Shown: positions 38,052-56,810, counted from the first letter of the stretch. The stretch is DNA of 64,000 nucleotides from Engraulis encrasicolus (GCF_034702125.1 NC_085866.1:18604815-18668814), one strand, 5' to 3'. Translations and numbers: made by a program. Notes: a model not told the origin generated them from the letters alone.

Positions 38052-41000
38052 GACTAGTACTACTGTAGCTGGACCTCTTTCCTTCTTTATTCCGTTCTTT
38101 CTTGCTTACTTTCTTTCTTTCTCTACCTCACACACACTCTTACACTCATTTTTTTTCTCCCTTTCTACCCCCCCCCTCACACACACACATACAGCCTCTC
38201 CCCCTATCCCTCTATCTCCACTCCTTCTCTTCTTCATCAGACATTCTTCTGCCTCTCCCCTTTACTCCACAGACGGTTTCACTCCTTCCTTCCTCTGTCT
38301 TCATAATCCCTCCACTTTACTCCACTTCTGTCTCTCGTCTCCCTTCGATTTCCCCTTCCTCTCCCTCTCCTATTCACTCCAGTTTTCTCTATTTCAGGCT
38401 CTCTCTCTCTCTCTCTCTCTCTACCTTCATCCTGTCTGTATTTCTCTCTCTTACACAGTCTCTCTCCTTGCCCTTCACTTTCCTTACAACCCTCTTCACT
38501 TCTCTCTCCCCCCTTTCCTCTACTCGTCTCCGTCCTCATACTTCGATCCCCCTTTCCTACACCTCCCCTTTAATCCACTTCCATCTCTCTCTCTCTCTCT
38601 TCCCATCCCCCCCCCCCCCTCCTCTCCTTTCCTCCACTTCTGTCTCTATGCATGAAAGGAAGTGTCCCGTGAGCTGGGGACCGTTATTCGCTTGGCCTCT
38701 CAATGCTGTGATTGGACGCAGAGGAGGGTGTTTGGATTCTCAAGTAATCGCCATGACGACCCCAGTCAGTTGGGGAACTTGATGCGTAGAGCAAAGCAAA
38801 GCAGAGCAGAGCCGAGCCGAGCCGAGCCAAGCCGCTTGTTAGTCAAGGCCCTGGCCTGATTTGGTTGGACAAGGCCCCATCCAGTTGGTCATCATCGCCC
38901 AATGTTGGAAGCGGAACATGCTCCTCCATCCAAACAGCCAGAATACCTTTGTGAATGCCCACTTAAGAAGAAGAGGCAAAAGCTCGAAGCAATTACAAGA
39001 CTGAAGAAATTAACATCAATGAGCTTGCATGTGCTTCATAAGGTAGATGAGGTAGAAAAAATAAAGGATTTCAGTTTCTAATTGTTTTCAAAGAGGATAA
39101 TAACCTAAATCCAAGGTTTAGGGTCTGTTCATCTGGAGCCAGTGAGCCCCTGTTGGCAGAGCTCTGTTGTCCCACCATGTTTTACAGTAGCTCAGAATAA
39201 TGTTAGCGGTGAGCAGTGTGTCCTGGGCATTTTCACAGCCTTTCAATTACAACCAAAGCCTGCAGCCTGTGTTCAGAATGCAGACGACCTTCAGCTGGTT
39301 GCAATTTTCAGACTCACCACTGTGTGTCTCTAAATCTTTCACACTTCCGCTTGACCTGTCAGTAACCTCTAGACCTCTGGGACAAAGCTTGTTACACAAC
39401 AAATACTGTACAGCACAACAACCCACGACCCCCAACAAGACCGCCTGCCCTTCCCCCACTTTCAGACAGCCATCCAGCCATCCCACTCTCCAACAAGCTC
39501 ACTCCACTGTAAATAACTTATGAAATCATGTCTGTGCTCTCTCGCATGCAACCTCACGCGTTCATGCACGCACGCACACACACACAGAACATACATGAAC
39601 ATAATGCATACCTAATACAAACATATTTTCATGTAACATATTATCATGCATACATTAAATACTAATGTACAGGAATATACACATCAAGATGAACAGATTA
39701 CAGTGATGATCAAATACTGATGTATAGGCACACGCAGGCACACACACGAATCTCACATGTGGTCAAGGTTCCAGGTGCTGAAGAGAATCCTGCTCTCTCG
39801 GTTGCCATAGGGATTGATGGAGTGCAAGAGGTGGCAGTCCTCAACATCATACGCCCCCTACAAACACAGACAGCAGTAGGAGCTTGAAGTTTCACAGGAT
39901 CATCAAGTACAATTATCAATAAGTGAAAACCTGACTCTTTTTTAGTACCATGTGTCATAGCTGATGTCTCTTTATCTATGGAAAATATAACAGCAAATAT
40001 GGCTGTTTTTTTCTTCTTTTTGTAGTAAAAGGCCCCTTCAAACTGTAGTGTTGTAGGCCAACATTATTTTTGTTAATAGTAGCTCTGGCTATTATTTGTG
40101 GAAATATTGTCGGTCTATCTGGCATGAAAACCATCCCTCTGGCACGTATCGATCAATCAATTGATCGGTCTGTCTGACTGACTGATTGACTCATTGGCTG
40201 GCCTACCATGAGAACCAACTGTTAAATTGTATGTTTGACTCTCTGTCTGTCTGTCTGTCTGAGTGCAGAATCATATCTGACCTGACATGAGAACCAGAGG
40301 GAGCATTTCAATTACATTATACTACACTTAGCTGCTGCTTTTATCCAAAACGCCTTACAGTTATTTTAAAGGGTATTGGTTACAGTCCCTGGAGCAATGT
40401 GGGGTTAGGTGCCTTGCTCGAGGGTGCTTCAGCCATGGGTGGAAGTGTACGGAGAGGTAAGGGTGAGATTCGAACCTGCAACTCTGTGATCTTAAGACCA
40501 CTTCCCTATGATTCGGCCACGGCTGGCCCAGGGAGCAGAGGCAGGGTGTGTCAATGTCCACTTGTAGTTAAATGGCCTGTCTGTCTGTCTCTCCATCTCT
40601 CTTGATAATGGCCTGTTGCATACAGTATGTATTGATCTGATCTGCACAAGCAGCCCTGTGGGGAGCTGAGGTGATGTCTGTCCTTGTCCTTGCTGTTAAA
40701 TTGGACTCTGAATTTCTCTCAGTCTGTCTGTTTGTGTGTCTCCCAGTCTGCCTGTCTATCTGCCTGAGAGCAGAGGCTTAAGTTATGTCTGACCTGGCAA
40801 GAGGACAAGAGGCGGTGTGCATCCTTGTCCAGTAATTACATGGTCTGTCTGCCTACTTTGATACTGGCCAATGGCATATGTATTGCTCTGTAGCAGTGAT
40901 GGGCATGCTCAACTTCTGAAGTAAAATGAATTACTTTGGGCACATGTTAAATGGCCAGCAAAGTTAAAATGGAGAAAAACTGCACTCACAAGCTCATTAT

Positions 41001-43183
41001 TTATTATACCACCATGTCCACAATCAGACGCATTTCATCCCTGATGATGGCTCAAGGGCCAAAATGCGTCTGCTTGTGGACATGATGGTATAATAAATAA
41101 TGAGACTCGTAAGTGCATTTTTTTTCTGCATTTAAAATATGTATTGCTCTGAGCTGGCATGTGAACCAGCCCTGTCATGGAGCAGAGGGGGCACAAGTGG
41201 CATGAACTGTATTCTTGTCCAGTGGTTAAATTGTCTGCTTGTCCATCTAGTTGCTACTGTATCTTGATAACGACCCATTACATGTGTATTGCTCTGGGCT
41301 GAGTTTCTCAAAAGAGAAGTTGTTAGCCTGTTAGCAACTTCGGTAGTTGTCAATGAGAAATTGCATTGAAAACAACAAAGTAGCTAATGTAGTAAGCAAC
41401 TTTGGTTTCAAGAAATTCACCCCTGACCTGGCATGTGAACCAGCCCTGTCGGGAGCAGAGGCGGTGTGCATCTTTGGCGGTGCGGTCGAAGTAGCAGCCA
41501 TTATACGCCGCCTCCCTCAGCTTGGCGGCCATCATGTCCAGAACCTTCCGGCACTCCGCCTGCTGCCGGGCGGGGTTCACTGTACGAATGAAGGCATCCA
41601 TCTGAGGACGGACACACCACATTAGAGACTAGCGTTAAAGAGCACCTATTGTGCTGTTCCAGGTTCATCTATTTCTGCTTATTGTGTTACATGTCACCTC
41701 TTGAATTTAAAAGCTTGGTGAAAGCCACATTTCACAAATTGTCTTCTTGAGGGAGAATTTCTTTACTGAAAGAACGTTATTTCTCAACTGCCTCAGAACG
41801 CATGGTTTGGAGTTTTCAACATTCCATTTCAACATAGCTTTTGTTTCCGGTACAAGTATACATCACAGTGTACTTTGATATATCACATGTGGTGGTACGT
41901 GGACTGGTGGTGCGTGGTAGTGTGTAGAGGATAAAACACATAATGTGTTAGGGAAGGAAAGCTCGCCATGTGTGGACAAGGTATACCACATTAGGGACTA
42001 GTGTTAATGCAGTAACTTGTCTACACTCATTCTGATGATCGTGCAAAGTTAACTATAGGAGTGCCAGGAAAAAAGGAGTTTTTATTTGTCACATGCATAC
42101 AATTATGAAAAGAAAAACATTCAGTGAAGTTAAAGTCGTCTAAAAGGGAGAGCGGGTTTGCACACTGATTAAGACACTAAGGTCAAGCACGAGGAGTTTT
42201 TTTTCTCTCAGAGGAGAGTAGAGCAGATGTTTCAGGGTTCTACCCTCATTAGTGCTCTGTGCTCGGCTCTGGAGTTGTCGGCCTGTACTATGCATTACAT
42301 TAATCAGGATTTTAGTACAACACTAGCTCAGTTTCAACACTCAAATACCAGGTGGGTTTCATTCATTACACAAGTAAGTTTAAAGCCAGGTAAGCAGTAA
42401 ATGTAAAAATGCCTACCTCCTTCAAGTATCCACGAATACGGCTTTCACAGTTGTACTTCATGAAGGCAGATTTGGTCTTAAATCTGCTATTAAGACCTGC
42501 AAGGGATTTGAAGACTGTGAATGAAGATGCCATTTCATGCATGCCTTCAATTCTAATCATCTGCTCTATTATTTTCTATTCTTTTCTATTCATCTTCTAG
42601 TTGCTATTATATTTTCTATTCAAGTGTTTCCCACAGAATGTTTATTAGTCACGGTGGTGAGTGGCCAGCTGGTATCAGAGACACATTGGAATGGGTGAGC
42701 AGTTTCATGTGAGAAATGGGATATGAAACCCCCTACGAGTACTTTTTTGCGAAGCATCTTCAGAAATTACAAGAACATCACAAAATTGGTATCTTTACAG
42801 GGGACCCAGTCAAGGTGGAAGGTGTTGTTTGTCAAGGTGGCCGCTTTCACAATAAAGTGCTGAGGGGAAATCCTGTATTCTAGTCCATCATTTGTTTACC
42901 TTCGAACCAGTCCCCATCCTCTGCTCGCTCCTCAATGTCTGAGCGGTCCTTCAGGTTGAAGAGTAGATCACTGAGCACTTTGCGTCGCTGTGCTGACTGG
43001 TCGTTGGAGAGGAGCTTTTTGGCCTCATCGATCAGCTGAGCAGAGTAGCGGTCCACATCTAGCAGTCGTCTGATGTCACTGAGAACTACAGGCAAACATG
43101 TACGTTTATTATATTATTACCGCACATGTAATACAGGGTTTAATAGCCTATTGTCTTATCCTCAATAATAGGCCTACTATACT

Positions 43184-43263
<80 letters not shown>

Positions 43264-43883
43264 GTGAACAGGAAGGTGATGAGCCAGAAATAAAGTGATA
43301 AAAGCGGGGCTGGGGTAGTGAAAGCGAAAGTAATCTGTTGTGTATTCTACTTTGGGGCAAAAATGCAGCTACTGATATAGGCATATAAAGGAACATGGAA
43401 TTTGTCTGTGGAATCTCTGAGTAGCAGGTGAATTCCAAGATGCAAACCCACATCCATCCCAGTGCTGCCCTTTGGTTAGCAACACCAGCTCAGTGTTGAA
43501 GGGAAGGCAGAGAAAATACTCTTCTGTCAGCTGAGTCCCATCCTCGTACAAGCATACGCGAGCGCCAGACACAGGGATCTAGAAAAAGAGAATAACAAGG
43601 AGGGAAAAACACGCGTTTGGTACAGTTACACAAGAATATAATGAACGTGTAATGACTGTAATCCGATTGGTTGGAAAGTCCAAACTCATCAGCAGACAAC
43701 CAACCAAGTGAGCGACTGACAAAACAACATAGCAGAATGCATAACATAAAGGGAACTTGCCTTCAGCAGCTGGCCTGACTTTTTGATAAGCTCGTTTAAA
43801 GTTGTCGCCCCAACACCAAACTTTGATGGGTCATTGGCGCTTCTTATTTTCACTAGTTTAGTTGTTTGTTGTGGTTTGGACAT
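36389..43883 (-). CDS. dffb: DNA fragmentation factor subunit beta (caspase-activated DNase), seven exons
   Basis: The nuclease that cuts chromatin between nucleosomes in apoptosis. It is held inactive by DFFA/ICAD until caspase-3 cleaves that partner. Coding exons, in transcript order: 43761-43883, 43452-43578, 42900-43085, 42417-42496, 41428-41601, 39757-39857 and 36389-36596. All phases agree and give 332 residues (human 338). Residues 1-83 form the CIDE-N domain (KFGVGATTLNELIKK, VCLYEDGTQLTEEYF). The catalytic part has YNGCYFDR, HSINPYGNRESR with His242, STWNLDH with Asp262 and His263, and LVHIVCHKKGAH with the remaining His cluster, numbering as in mammalian CAD. Intron 1 starts with GC (AAG|GCAAGT); the others are GT..AG. 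Introns 5 and 6 are packed with repeats, including copies of the exon junctions. The gene looks intact. It is head to head with MND1 and convergent with the C1orf174-like gene. Confidence 0.96.
36642..36822. mobile_element. hAT-type element in DFFB intron 6, 181 bp
   Basis: Starts CAGGGCTCCAAATGAAC and ends GTTAACTTAGAGCACTG. The flanks ATTAGAGT and GATAGAGT match at 6 of 8. Same family as 34599-36069 but with no cargo. It lies 45 bases upstream of the exon 7 acceptor, so it overlaps the usual branch-point region. Confidence 0.75.
37091..37470. repeat. Degenerate copies of the DFFB exon 7 acceptor region
   Basis: The sequence around the exon 7 start (36580-36632, with CTTCTCAATCCTGATCAAG and GCATTGAGGAGTCAGTA) recurs at 37091-37140 (CTTCTCAATGTTGATGAAC, GCATGGAGGAGTCAGTA) and, weaker, at 37309-37345 and 37377-37425. 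On the coding strand the last two keep an AG at the position of the acceptor. Further shared words are GACTAGACAACACC and AGAGAACTAAATAAATCCTC. Confidence 0.65.
37624..37745. repeat. Two (GT)n microsatellites in DFFB intron 6
   Basis: GT tracts at 37624-37688 and 37719-37745. Confidence 0.95.
37861..38650. repeat. Long polypyrimidine tract in DFFB intron 6
   Basis: Nearly 800 bases of C/T on the plus strand, including (CT)n runs at 37963-38047 and 38398-38421 and a C run near 38610. The DFFB pre-mRNA carries the purine strand. The long frames here encode only Ser, Leu, Pro and Phe and are artefacts. Confidence 0.9.
38790..38834. repeat. Pentanucleotide ladder
   Basis: Nine consecutive five-base units shade from AGCAA through AGCAG to AGCCG and AGCCA. 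This shows stepwise mutation and spread within the array. Confidence 0.85.
40317..40529 (-). mobile_element. tRNA-derived SINE, minus strand, in DFFB intron 5
   Basis: Read on the minus strand it starts GGCCAGCCGTGGCCGAATC and has a box B GGTTCGAATCTC about 50 bases on. The body contains the GCACCTAACCCCACATTGC block common in fish SINEs. Confidence 0.75.
40981..41117. repeat. Foldback (inverted repeat), arms about 55 bases
   Basis: TGCACTCACAAGCTCATTAT and ATTATACCACCATGTCCACA pair with their inverted copies at 41062-41117 across a 25-base spacer. There are few mismatches. It lies in the same orientation as DFFB intron 5 and would form a strong hairpin in the pre-mRNA. Confidence 0.85.
41296..41423. 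mobile_element. Short inverted-repeat element abutting the DFFB exon 5 donor, 128 bp
   Basis: Inverted copy of the element at 28323-28449. Its right end (CACCCC) reaches 41423, only four bases from the exon 5/intron 5 border at 41427/41428, so intron position +5 onward is element sequence. Confidence 0.75.
43178..43260. repeat. (GA)n microsatellite in DFFB intron 2
   Basis: About 40 GA units between exons 2 and 3. Confidence 0.95.
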
Positions 43884-44349
43884 GATAACGCGCGCGCCGT
43901 GTGTTTTTGACTTCAGCTGTCTGGTTTATGAGCGGAAATCCTCGCCCTTGTACGAGTGTGCTGCCCCCAAGTGGACAGGAATGAGCATACACCAGTGCAC
44001 ACCACCTGCTTTGAATGTGAAGGTACTGGAAAAAGCTTGATCATTTGTTCTGCATCCTGCGATAATGATGTGTATGCACTTTCATGAGCAATTTTGTCAT
44101 CCCAATAGGTCATAGTTTATAATGGATCAAAACATCACACAAAACTGACTGGCCCACATTTTTCATCCAATCACGGCAAACAAGAGCATTACATCTGGTC
44201 AACAATTGGTCGTGGCCACTGTCAATCAAGCACCACCATACAGGAAGGAACTTTCGCACCACTTCTGTCAACTTCGCTGACCGCGGGAATTTTTGATTGC
44301 AGAGAGAAGAGACTACAGTTGTGAGGTGAACGCTTTCCTCAACGTCAAA
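43884..44349. promoter_or_regulatory. Probable bidirectional promoter of DFFB and MND1
   Basis: 466 bases between two divergent start codons. A CCAAT box on each strand lies at 44167-44171 and 44205-44209, and an E2F-like GCGGGAA at 44283-44289, about 60 bases before the MND1 ATG. The DFFB end is CG-rich (CGCGCGCCG near 43890). No TATA box was seen. Confidence 0.65.
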
Positions 44350-44967
44350 ATGTCAAAGAAAAAGGGTCTGAGTCTGGAGGAGAAGCGTAGCCGTATGATG
44401 GAGATTTTCTTCGAGACCAAAGATGTATTTCAGCTGAAGGACATCGAGAAGATAGCCCCCAAACAGAAGGGAATTACACCCATGTCTGTGAAGGAGGTAC
44501 TTCAGAGCTTAGTGGACGATAACATGGTGGACTCGGAACGGGTGGGCACCTCAAACTACTTTTGGGCTTTCCCAAGTAAAGCTTTAAACGCCCGCAAACG
44601 CAGGATCGAGGAGCTGGAGAAACAACACGAAGATGGGAAACAGCGGAGGGTAACTCTCCAGCAAACTGTAGCGAAGGCACGAGAAGGCCGACAAGACACA
44701 GAGGACAGGGCTGTGCTCCTCCAGCAACTGAATGAGCTGAAGGAGCAGCGGACCAAGCTGAAGTCGGAGCTGGAGAAATACAGGGAGTGCGACCCCGAAG
44801 TCGTGGAGCAGATGCGCCAAGAAAACGTGAACGCCAAGGAGGCAGTGTCCAGGTGGACGGACAATGTTTTCGCCATTAAATCCTGGGCCAAGAGAAAATT
44901 TGCGTTTGACGACAGCAGAATCAACAAAGCGTTTGGGATCCCCGAAGACTTTGATTACATGGATTAG
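44350..44967 (+). CDS. mnd1: Meiotic nuclear division protein 1 (MND1), intronless
   Basis: MND1 pairs with PSMC3IP (HOP2) to stimulate DMC1 and RAD51 strand exchange in meiosis, in the nucleus. The frame encodes 205 residues, the same length as human MND1, and aligns without gaps from MSKKKGLS to GIPEDFDYMD. An N-terminal winged helix occupies about 1-78 (MMEIFFETKDVFQLKDIEKI, GTSNYFWAFPSKAL), a coiled coil about 83-147, and a C-terminal cap contains RWTDNVFAIKSWAKRKF. The frame is open for 19 codons upstream, but the ATG at 44350 matches the family start. There is no intron, whereas vertebrate MND1 genes that I know of are multi-exon, so this is probably a functional retrocopy or a gene that lost its introns. 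There are no stops, frameshifts, remaining poly(A) tail or visible target duplication. It shares a 466-bp promoter with DFFB. Confidence 0.95.
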   Translation: MSKKKGLSLEEKRSRMMEIFFETKDVFQLKDIEKIAPKQKGITPMSVKEVLQSLVDDNMVDSERVGTSNYFWAFPSKALNARKRRIEELEKQHEDGKQRRVTLQQTVAKAREGRQDTEDRAVLLQQLNELKEQRTKLKSELEKYRECDPEVVEQMRQENVNAKEAVSRWTDNVFAIKSWAKRKFAFDDSRINKAFGIPEDFDYMD

Positions 44968-45153
44968 TCTATTTTGCAGTGGGTTTGTTTTCTCTCTCCA
45001 TTGACTATGGGTTTTCAACCAGCTGCAAGTGATGCACCCTTTGCAGTGGGTGAGGTTTCCATGCCCGAAATTAACATATCATTGCAGAGGAAATACGGTT
45101 TTGTTTGTTGTATTTACTGCAGATTATTTGAATGTATTTATCCAAACCTAACC

Positions 45154-45159
45154 AATAAA
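45154..45159 (+). promoter_or_regulatory. Candidate poly(A) signal of MND1
   Basis: AATAAA, 187 bases after the MND1 stop, in a plain non-coding 3' flank. Confidence 0.6.
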
Positions 45160-45445
45160 AGCAGACCACGCTGGTTGTGCGAAGTCTTCGAAAGATACTT
45201 GTCTAACATGTCTACCATTGAACAGATAAGTCATATAATGACGTGTTTATCATTGAGATTTTACGTTTAATTATACCAATAATATTATTTTCACACTAAC
45301 CCAGAACGCTGCATGTATGTCTGTTCTGGGACTACCAGTCCCTTTTTCATCAGAAATGTTAAATCCCCATGCATGTATATATTTTGTACAACTGTACTAC
45401 CATTTTAATACTTAACAGATTGCATGTTAACCGTAGTCATAATCC

Positions 45446-45640
45446 AGGTGTTTTCAATCTTTGCCAATTTGGGGCCAATTTGAAATTTTCACAAATGTTT
45501 GGGGTCCACCTCTGACCCAATAAACAATAAAACTAAGAAATATCAACAGCAGCACACACAAAAATACATTTGAGTTTTTACTAAATGATTTCAAGACCCA
45601 CTTGGAATAGCTTCAGGGCCCACAGTTTGAGGATCAATGC
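45446..45640. mobile_element. Degenerate element, GGGACCCACTT family
   Basis: Shares TTTTCACAAATGTTTG, CCAATAAACAATAAAACT and AGGGCCCACAGTTTGAG with the copies at 33060 and 51129. Its ends are eroded. The rest of 45160-46140 holds no gene I can recognise. Confidence 0.6.
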
Positions 45641-46145
45641 CATACACTCCAAATACCATTTGCCATCCATACAACATACACAATTTATTTTGAATAAACG
45701 TGAAGTAACACATACAAAATCTGAAGTACATTGGAATCCTATCTACCACCTTGTAAATAAAATATAATGACCGTTAAAGACCTCAAAATAATAGGTTCAC
45801 ATACTGTGGAATCATTTACTTCCATTTTAACGTGTAGTCAGACCGAGGTTGATAAAGGATTCACATGCTCACCTTTCACCATTAAAAAAACAGAGAAAGG
45901 CCTGTTTAGATGTACAAAAAAATCCAACAAAATGAAACTGTATGAGCATCTCACCTTTGAAGGATAATGTCAAATAATATCAAAATAAAACAGAGTTCAG
46001 AGTTATGCACACACACATGCACATCCCTTTATTTTGCAGCCTGTGTGTAAGGCCTGTGGCGTCCCAATGGCTCATGTGCTTGCACAATAGGTCAGCACCT
46101 GCGCCTGATAAAGTAAGGTCAAAGGTCAGGTTTCTCCGCAGGTCA

Positions 46146-46442
46146 GGGGTGCATCCCAATATGTGACCTTGCCTCCTCCACTTGCCTCCTCCACTTGCTT
46201 CTCGTCATGATGACATCACTGACAACAGCATTATATTTCAATATCTTGCAAAAGCTCAATTGTAAAGTCTTTTTCTCATTTGCAATTGGGATGGTGAATG
46301 AAAAACAGTCCCTCAAAAGTTGTTGTGGCTAGGCTGACAGCTGGGAAACTTTATCGTTTTCTCCATGGAGGAGGGGCCAGGAGGCGGGACGAGGAGACAA
46401 GCACAAGTGGAGGAGGCAAGGTCACATATTGGGATGCACCCC
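46146..46442. mobile_element. Inverted-repeat element with 39-base ends, 297 bp
   Basis: The ends GGGGTGCATCCCAATATGTG and ACCTTGCCTCCTCCACTTG recur as an exact inverse at the right. The interior (TTTTCTCATTTGCAATTGGG, AGTCCCTCAAAAG) is also present without these ends at 47175-47310. Superfamily not assigned. Confidence 0.85.
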
Positions 46443-46648
46443 AGGTGTGTACCAGGGGAGGGTACAGTACACTTTGGCAGCAGGACAGATCTGGTAAAGG
46501 ACGGTCCAGTTTTCCTACAGCGCAGGTGTACAGCCTCCCTGTGGAAAGGGAAGTCATGTTTGGCAGCGAGATAGGGGGCCCAGAGGTTCTTTCTAATACC
46601 CTCACGTCCTCTCTTGCGCTTGTGGCCTCGTGATGATGTTGCAAGACG

Positions 46649-47171
46649 TGTAACACCCACCAACATAACTTAATAACCTATAAAACAAAGGAGATACGCA
46701 CTCCGCGCTTCTAAATTAACAATCCGGTGCAACCAGAGCAGGACCAAAACATAGGCAAAAAGGGAAAGAAATCTGGTGCCACACGGATGTCTATTTTCTG
46801 TAATTTATTTTTTAGTGCAGTGAGACTGTCTCACTGCACTAAAAAATAAATTACAGAAAATAGACATCCATGTGGCACCAGATTTCTTTCCCTTTTTGCA
46901 TAACTTAATAACCCTGTCTACGTAATGAAAAAATGTACAGTTCAGACGCAATAGCCTGGCCAACCTAATAATTTTCTGGCAACGTAATAACTGTTGCCTT
47001 ATTACATTGGCAAGAAAGTATTACGGTAGTGGGAAGGTTGAAAAGTCTTACATTTGATTTCATTTTCTCAGTTATTCCGTCTTACATTTTGTTTAATTTT
47101 CTCAGTTATTATGTTGGCCAGGCTATGACGTCTGAACTGCACATTTTTTTATTGCGTTGGTGGGAGTTACA
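46649..47171. mobile_element. TGTAAC...GTTACA inverted-repeat element, host of the hairpin insert
   Basis: The left end TGTAACACCCACCAACATAA and right end, inverted, TGTAACTCCCACCAACGCAA are followed by shared ATGTACAGTTCAGACG/ATGTGCAGTTCAGACG and ATAGCCTGGCCAAC blocks. The 6-base repeat AAGACG flanks it (46643-46648 and 47172-47177). Without the 235 bases added by the hairpin insertion the element is about 290 bp. Confidence 0.7.
46679..46898. mobile_element. Hairpin-forming insertion with 15-bp direct repeats, 220 bp
   Basis: Perfect 15-base repeats CATAACTTAATAACC lie at 46664-46678 and 46899-46913. From about 46758 the insert is a near-perfect palindrome: arms of about 70 bases (GGGAAAGAAATCTGGTGCCA ... 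TTTTTTAGTGCAGTGAGA) with one or two mismatches and almost no loop, centred near 46828. Confidence 0.85.
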
Positions 47172-47174
47172 AAG

Positions 47175-47310
47175 ACGCCATTGACGACAACGTTTATTTC
47201 CATATCTCGCAAAAACGCAATTCATGTTATTTTCTCATTTGCAATCGAGATGCTGAATGGGGAATAGTCCCCCTAAAGATGTTGTGGCTAGTCTGACAGT
47301 GGAGAAACGT
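47175..47310. repeat. Diverged copy of the interior of the 46146 element
   Basis: The order of TTTCTCATTTGCAATCGAGA, GCTGAATGGGGAATAGTCCC and GTTGTGGCTAGTCTGACAG follows the interior of 46146-46442, but the 39-base ends are missing. Confidence 0.65.
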
Positions 47311-48129
47311 TGAGGCAGTCAGTGAAGTGCAAGGCCAGTAGTAGCAGGACGCTGTAGATGCAGCAGGATAAGTGGCCCAGGTGTGGCAAGGTGAAGTTTT
47401 GGCTGCAGGACAAAGTGTGTACTTGGGGAATGCTAACGTCAAGTTTGACAGTACAGGCCTTGCCAGAAGTTTTGTCGCCTATCCATGTTGTGAGAACAGC
47501 TAATAACCCGAAATACAATTATACACTTGGCTTCAGAAGTCGCTCATATGAAAGCTAAATAACTTCTGGCAAGGGCAGTAGAGGATAGGTATGGCTGGTT
47601 AAGAGTGGTAGCAGGGCAGGCGTGTCAGGTAAGGTGTGGTGAGGTGATTAGCTGCAAAACACTTCTGTTGGAACAGCAGAATGTTCACTAGGAATGAAGC
47701 GGTGTTGTGTCTGCAGGGTAGTCTCATACCCCTGCCCTGATTTTACAACGCCATTTGACCAGGTGGCAATTTTGGACACCAAAGGCATGCCCATTGTGTG
47801 TCATTTTGACATGGTTGCCTGGACATACACCCTGCCCTAAACCTAACAGCGAGGCCGTGGTTTTGAGCCAAATGCATACTCTTGAAGTCCAATACTGCTG
47901 CCTGGTCATCTGAGTCGAAAAGTGACACCTCGGAGCGCACTACGTACGTCTATGAAAGACATTTGTGTTGCTATGTGTGGTGACTTGAGATACGGTATGT
48001 CATCAACATTGTGTGTTTAGGACTCTGCCATTCCTGTGTGTGATGAGAAGCAGATTATTTCATTGGGTGGGAAGACATTTATGATGTTTGAGTTTGACAG
48101 AGCCTCAGTTAGGGATGTTTATGAGTATA

Positions 48130-48169
<40 letters not shown>

Positions 48170-48190
48170 ACTGTCCATCGTTCAAAGAAT
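47311..48190. other. Unassigned stretch downstream of ZGPAT
   Basis: No gene recognised. It includes the probable ZGPAT 3' UTR and a GT tract at 48131-48166. No canonical poly(A) signal for ZGPAT stood out. Confidence 0.45.
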
Positions 48191-48196
48191 CAGAGG

Positions 48197-56810
<8,614 letters not shown>

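Larger units (their letters stand above)
40120..41290. repeat. Degenerate tandem array in DFFB intron 5 that contains exon 5 end copies
   Basis: Units of roughly 150-250 bases share an ordered series of words: GACCTGGCATGTGAACCAGC, CCCTGT, GAGCAGAGG, TCTTGTCCAGT, GTTAAATTG, CTGTCTGTC, CTTGATAA, GGCC and GTATTGCTCTG. The first of these words is the 3' end of exon 5 plus its splice donor (41426-41450). Copies lie near 40275, 40640, 40788 and 41153. A SINE (40317-40529) and a foldback (40981-41117) have inserted into the array. Confidence 0.75.

Noticed and set aside
38102..38782. 226-codon Ser/Leu/Pro-rich frame
   Set aside because: It lies in the polypyrimidine tract of DFFB intron 6 and has no protein-like composition.
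44293..44349. Upstream in-frame extension of MND1
   Set aside because: No ATG begins it, and the family start MSKKKG is at 44350 in the expected position.
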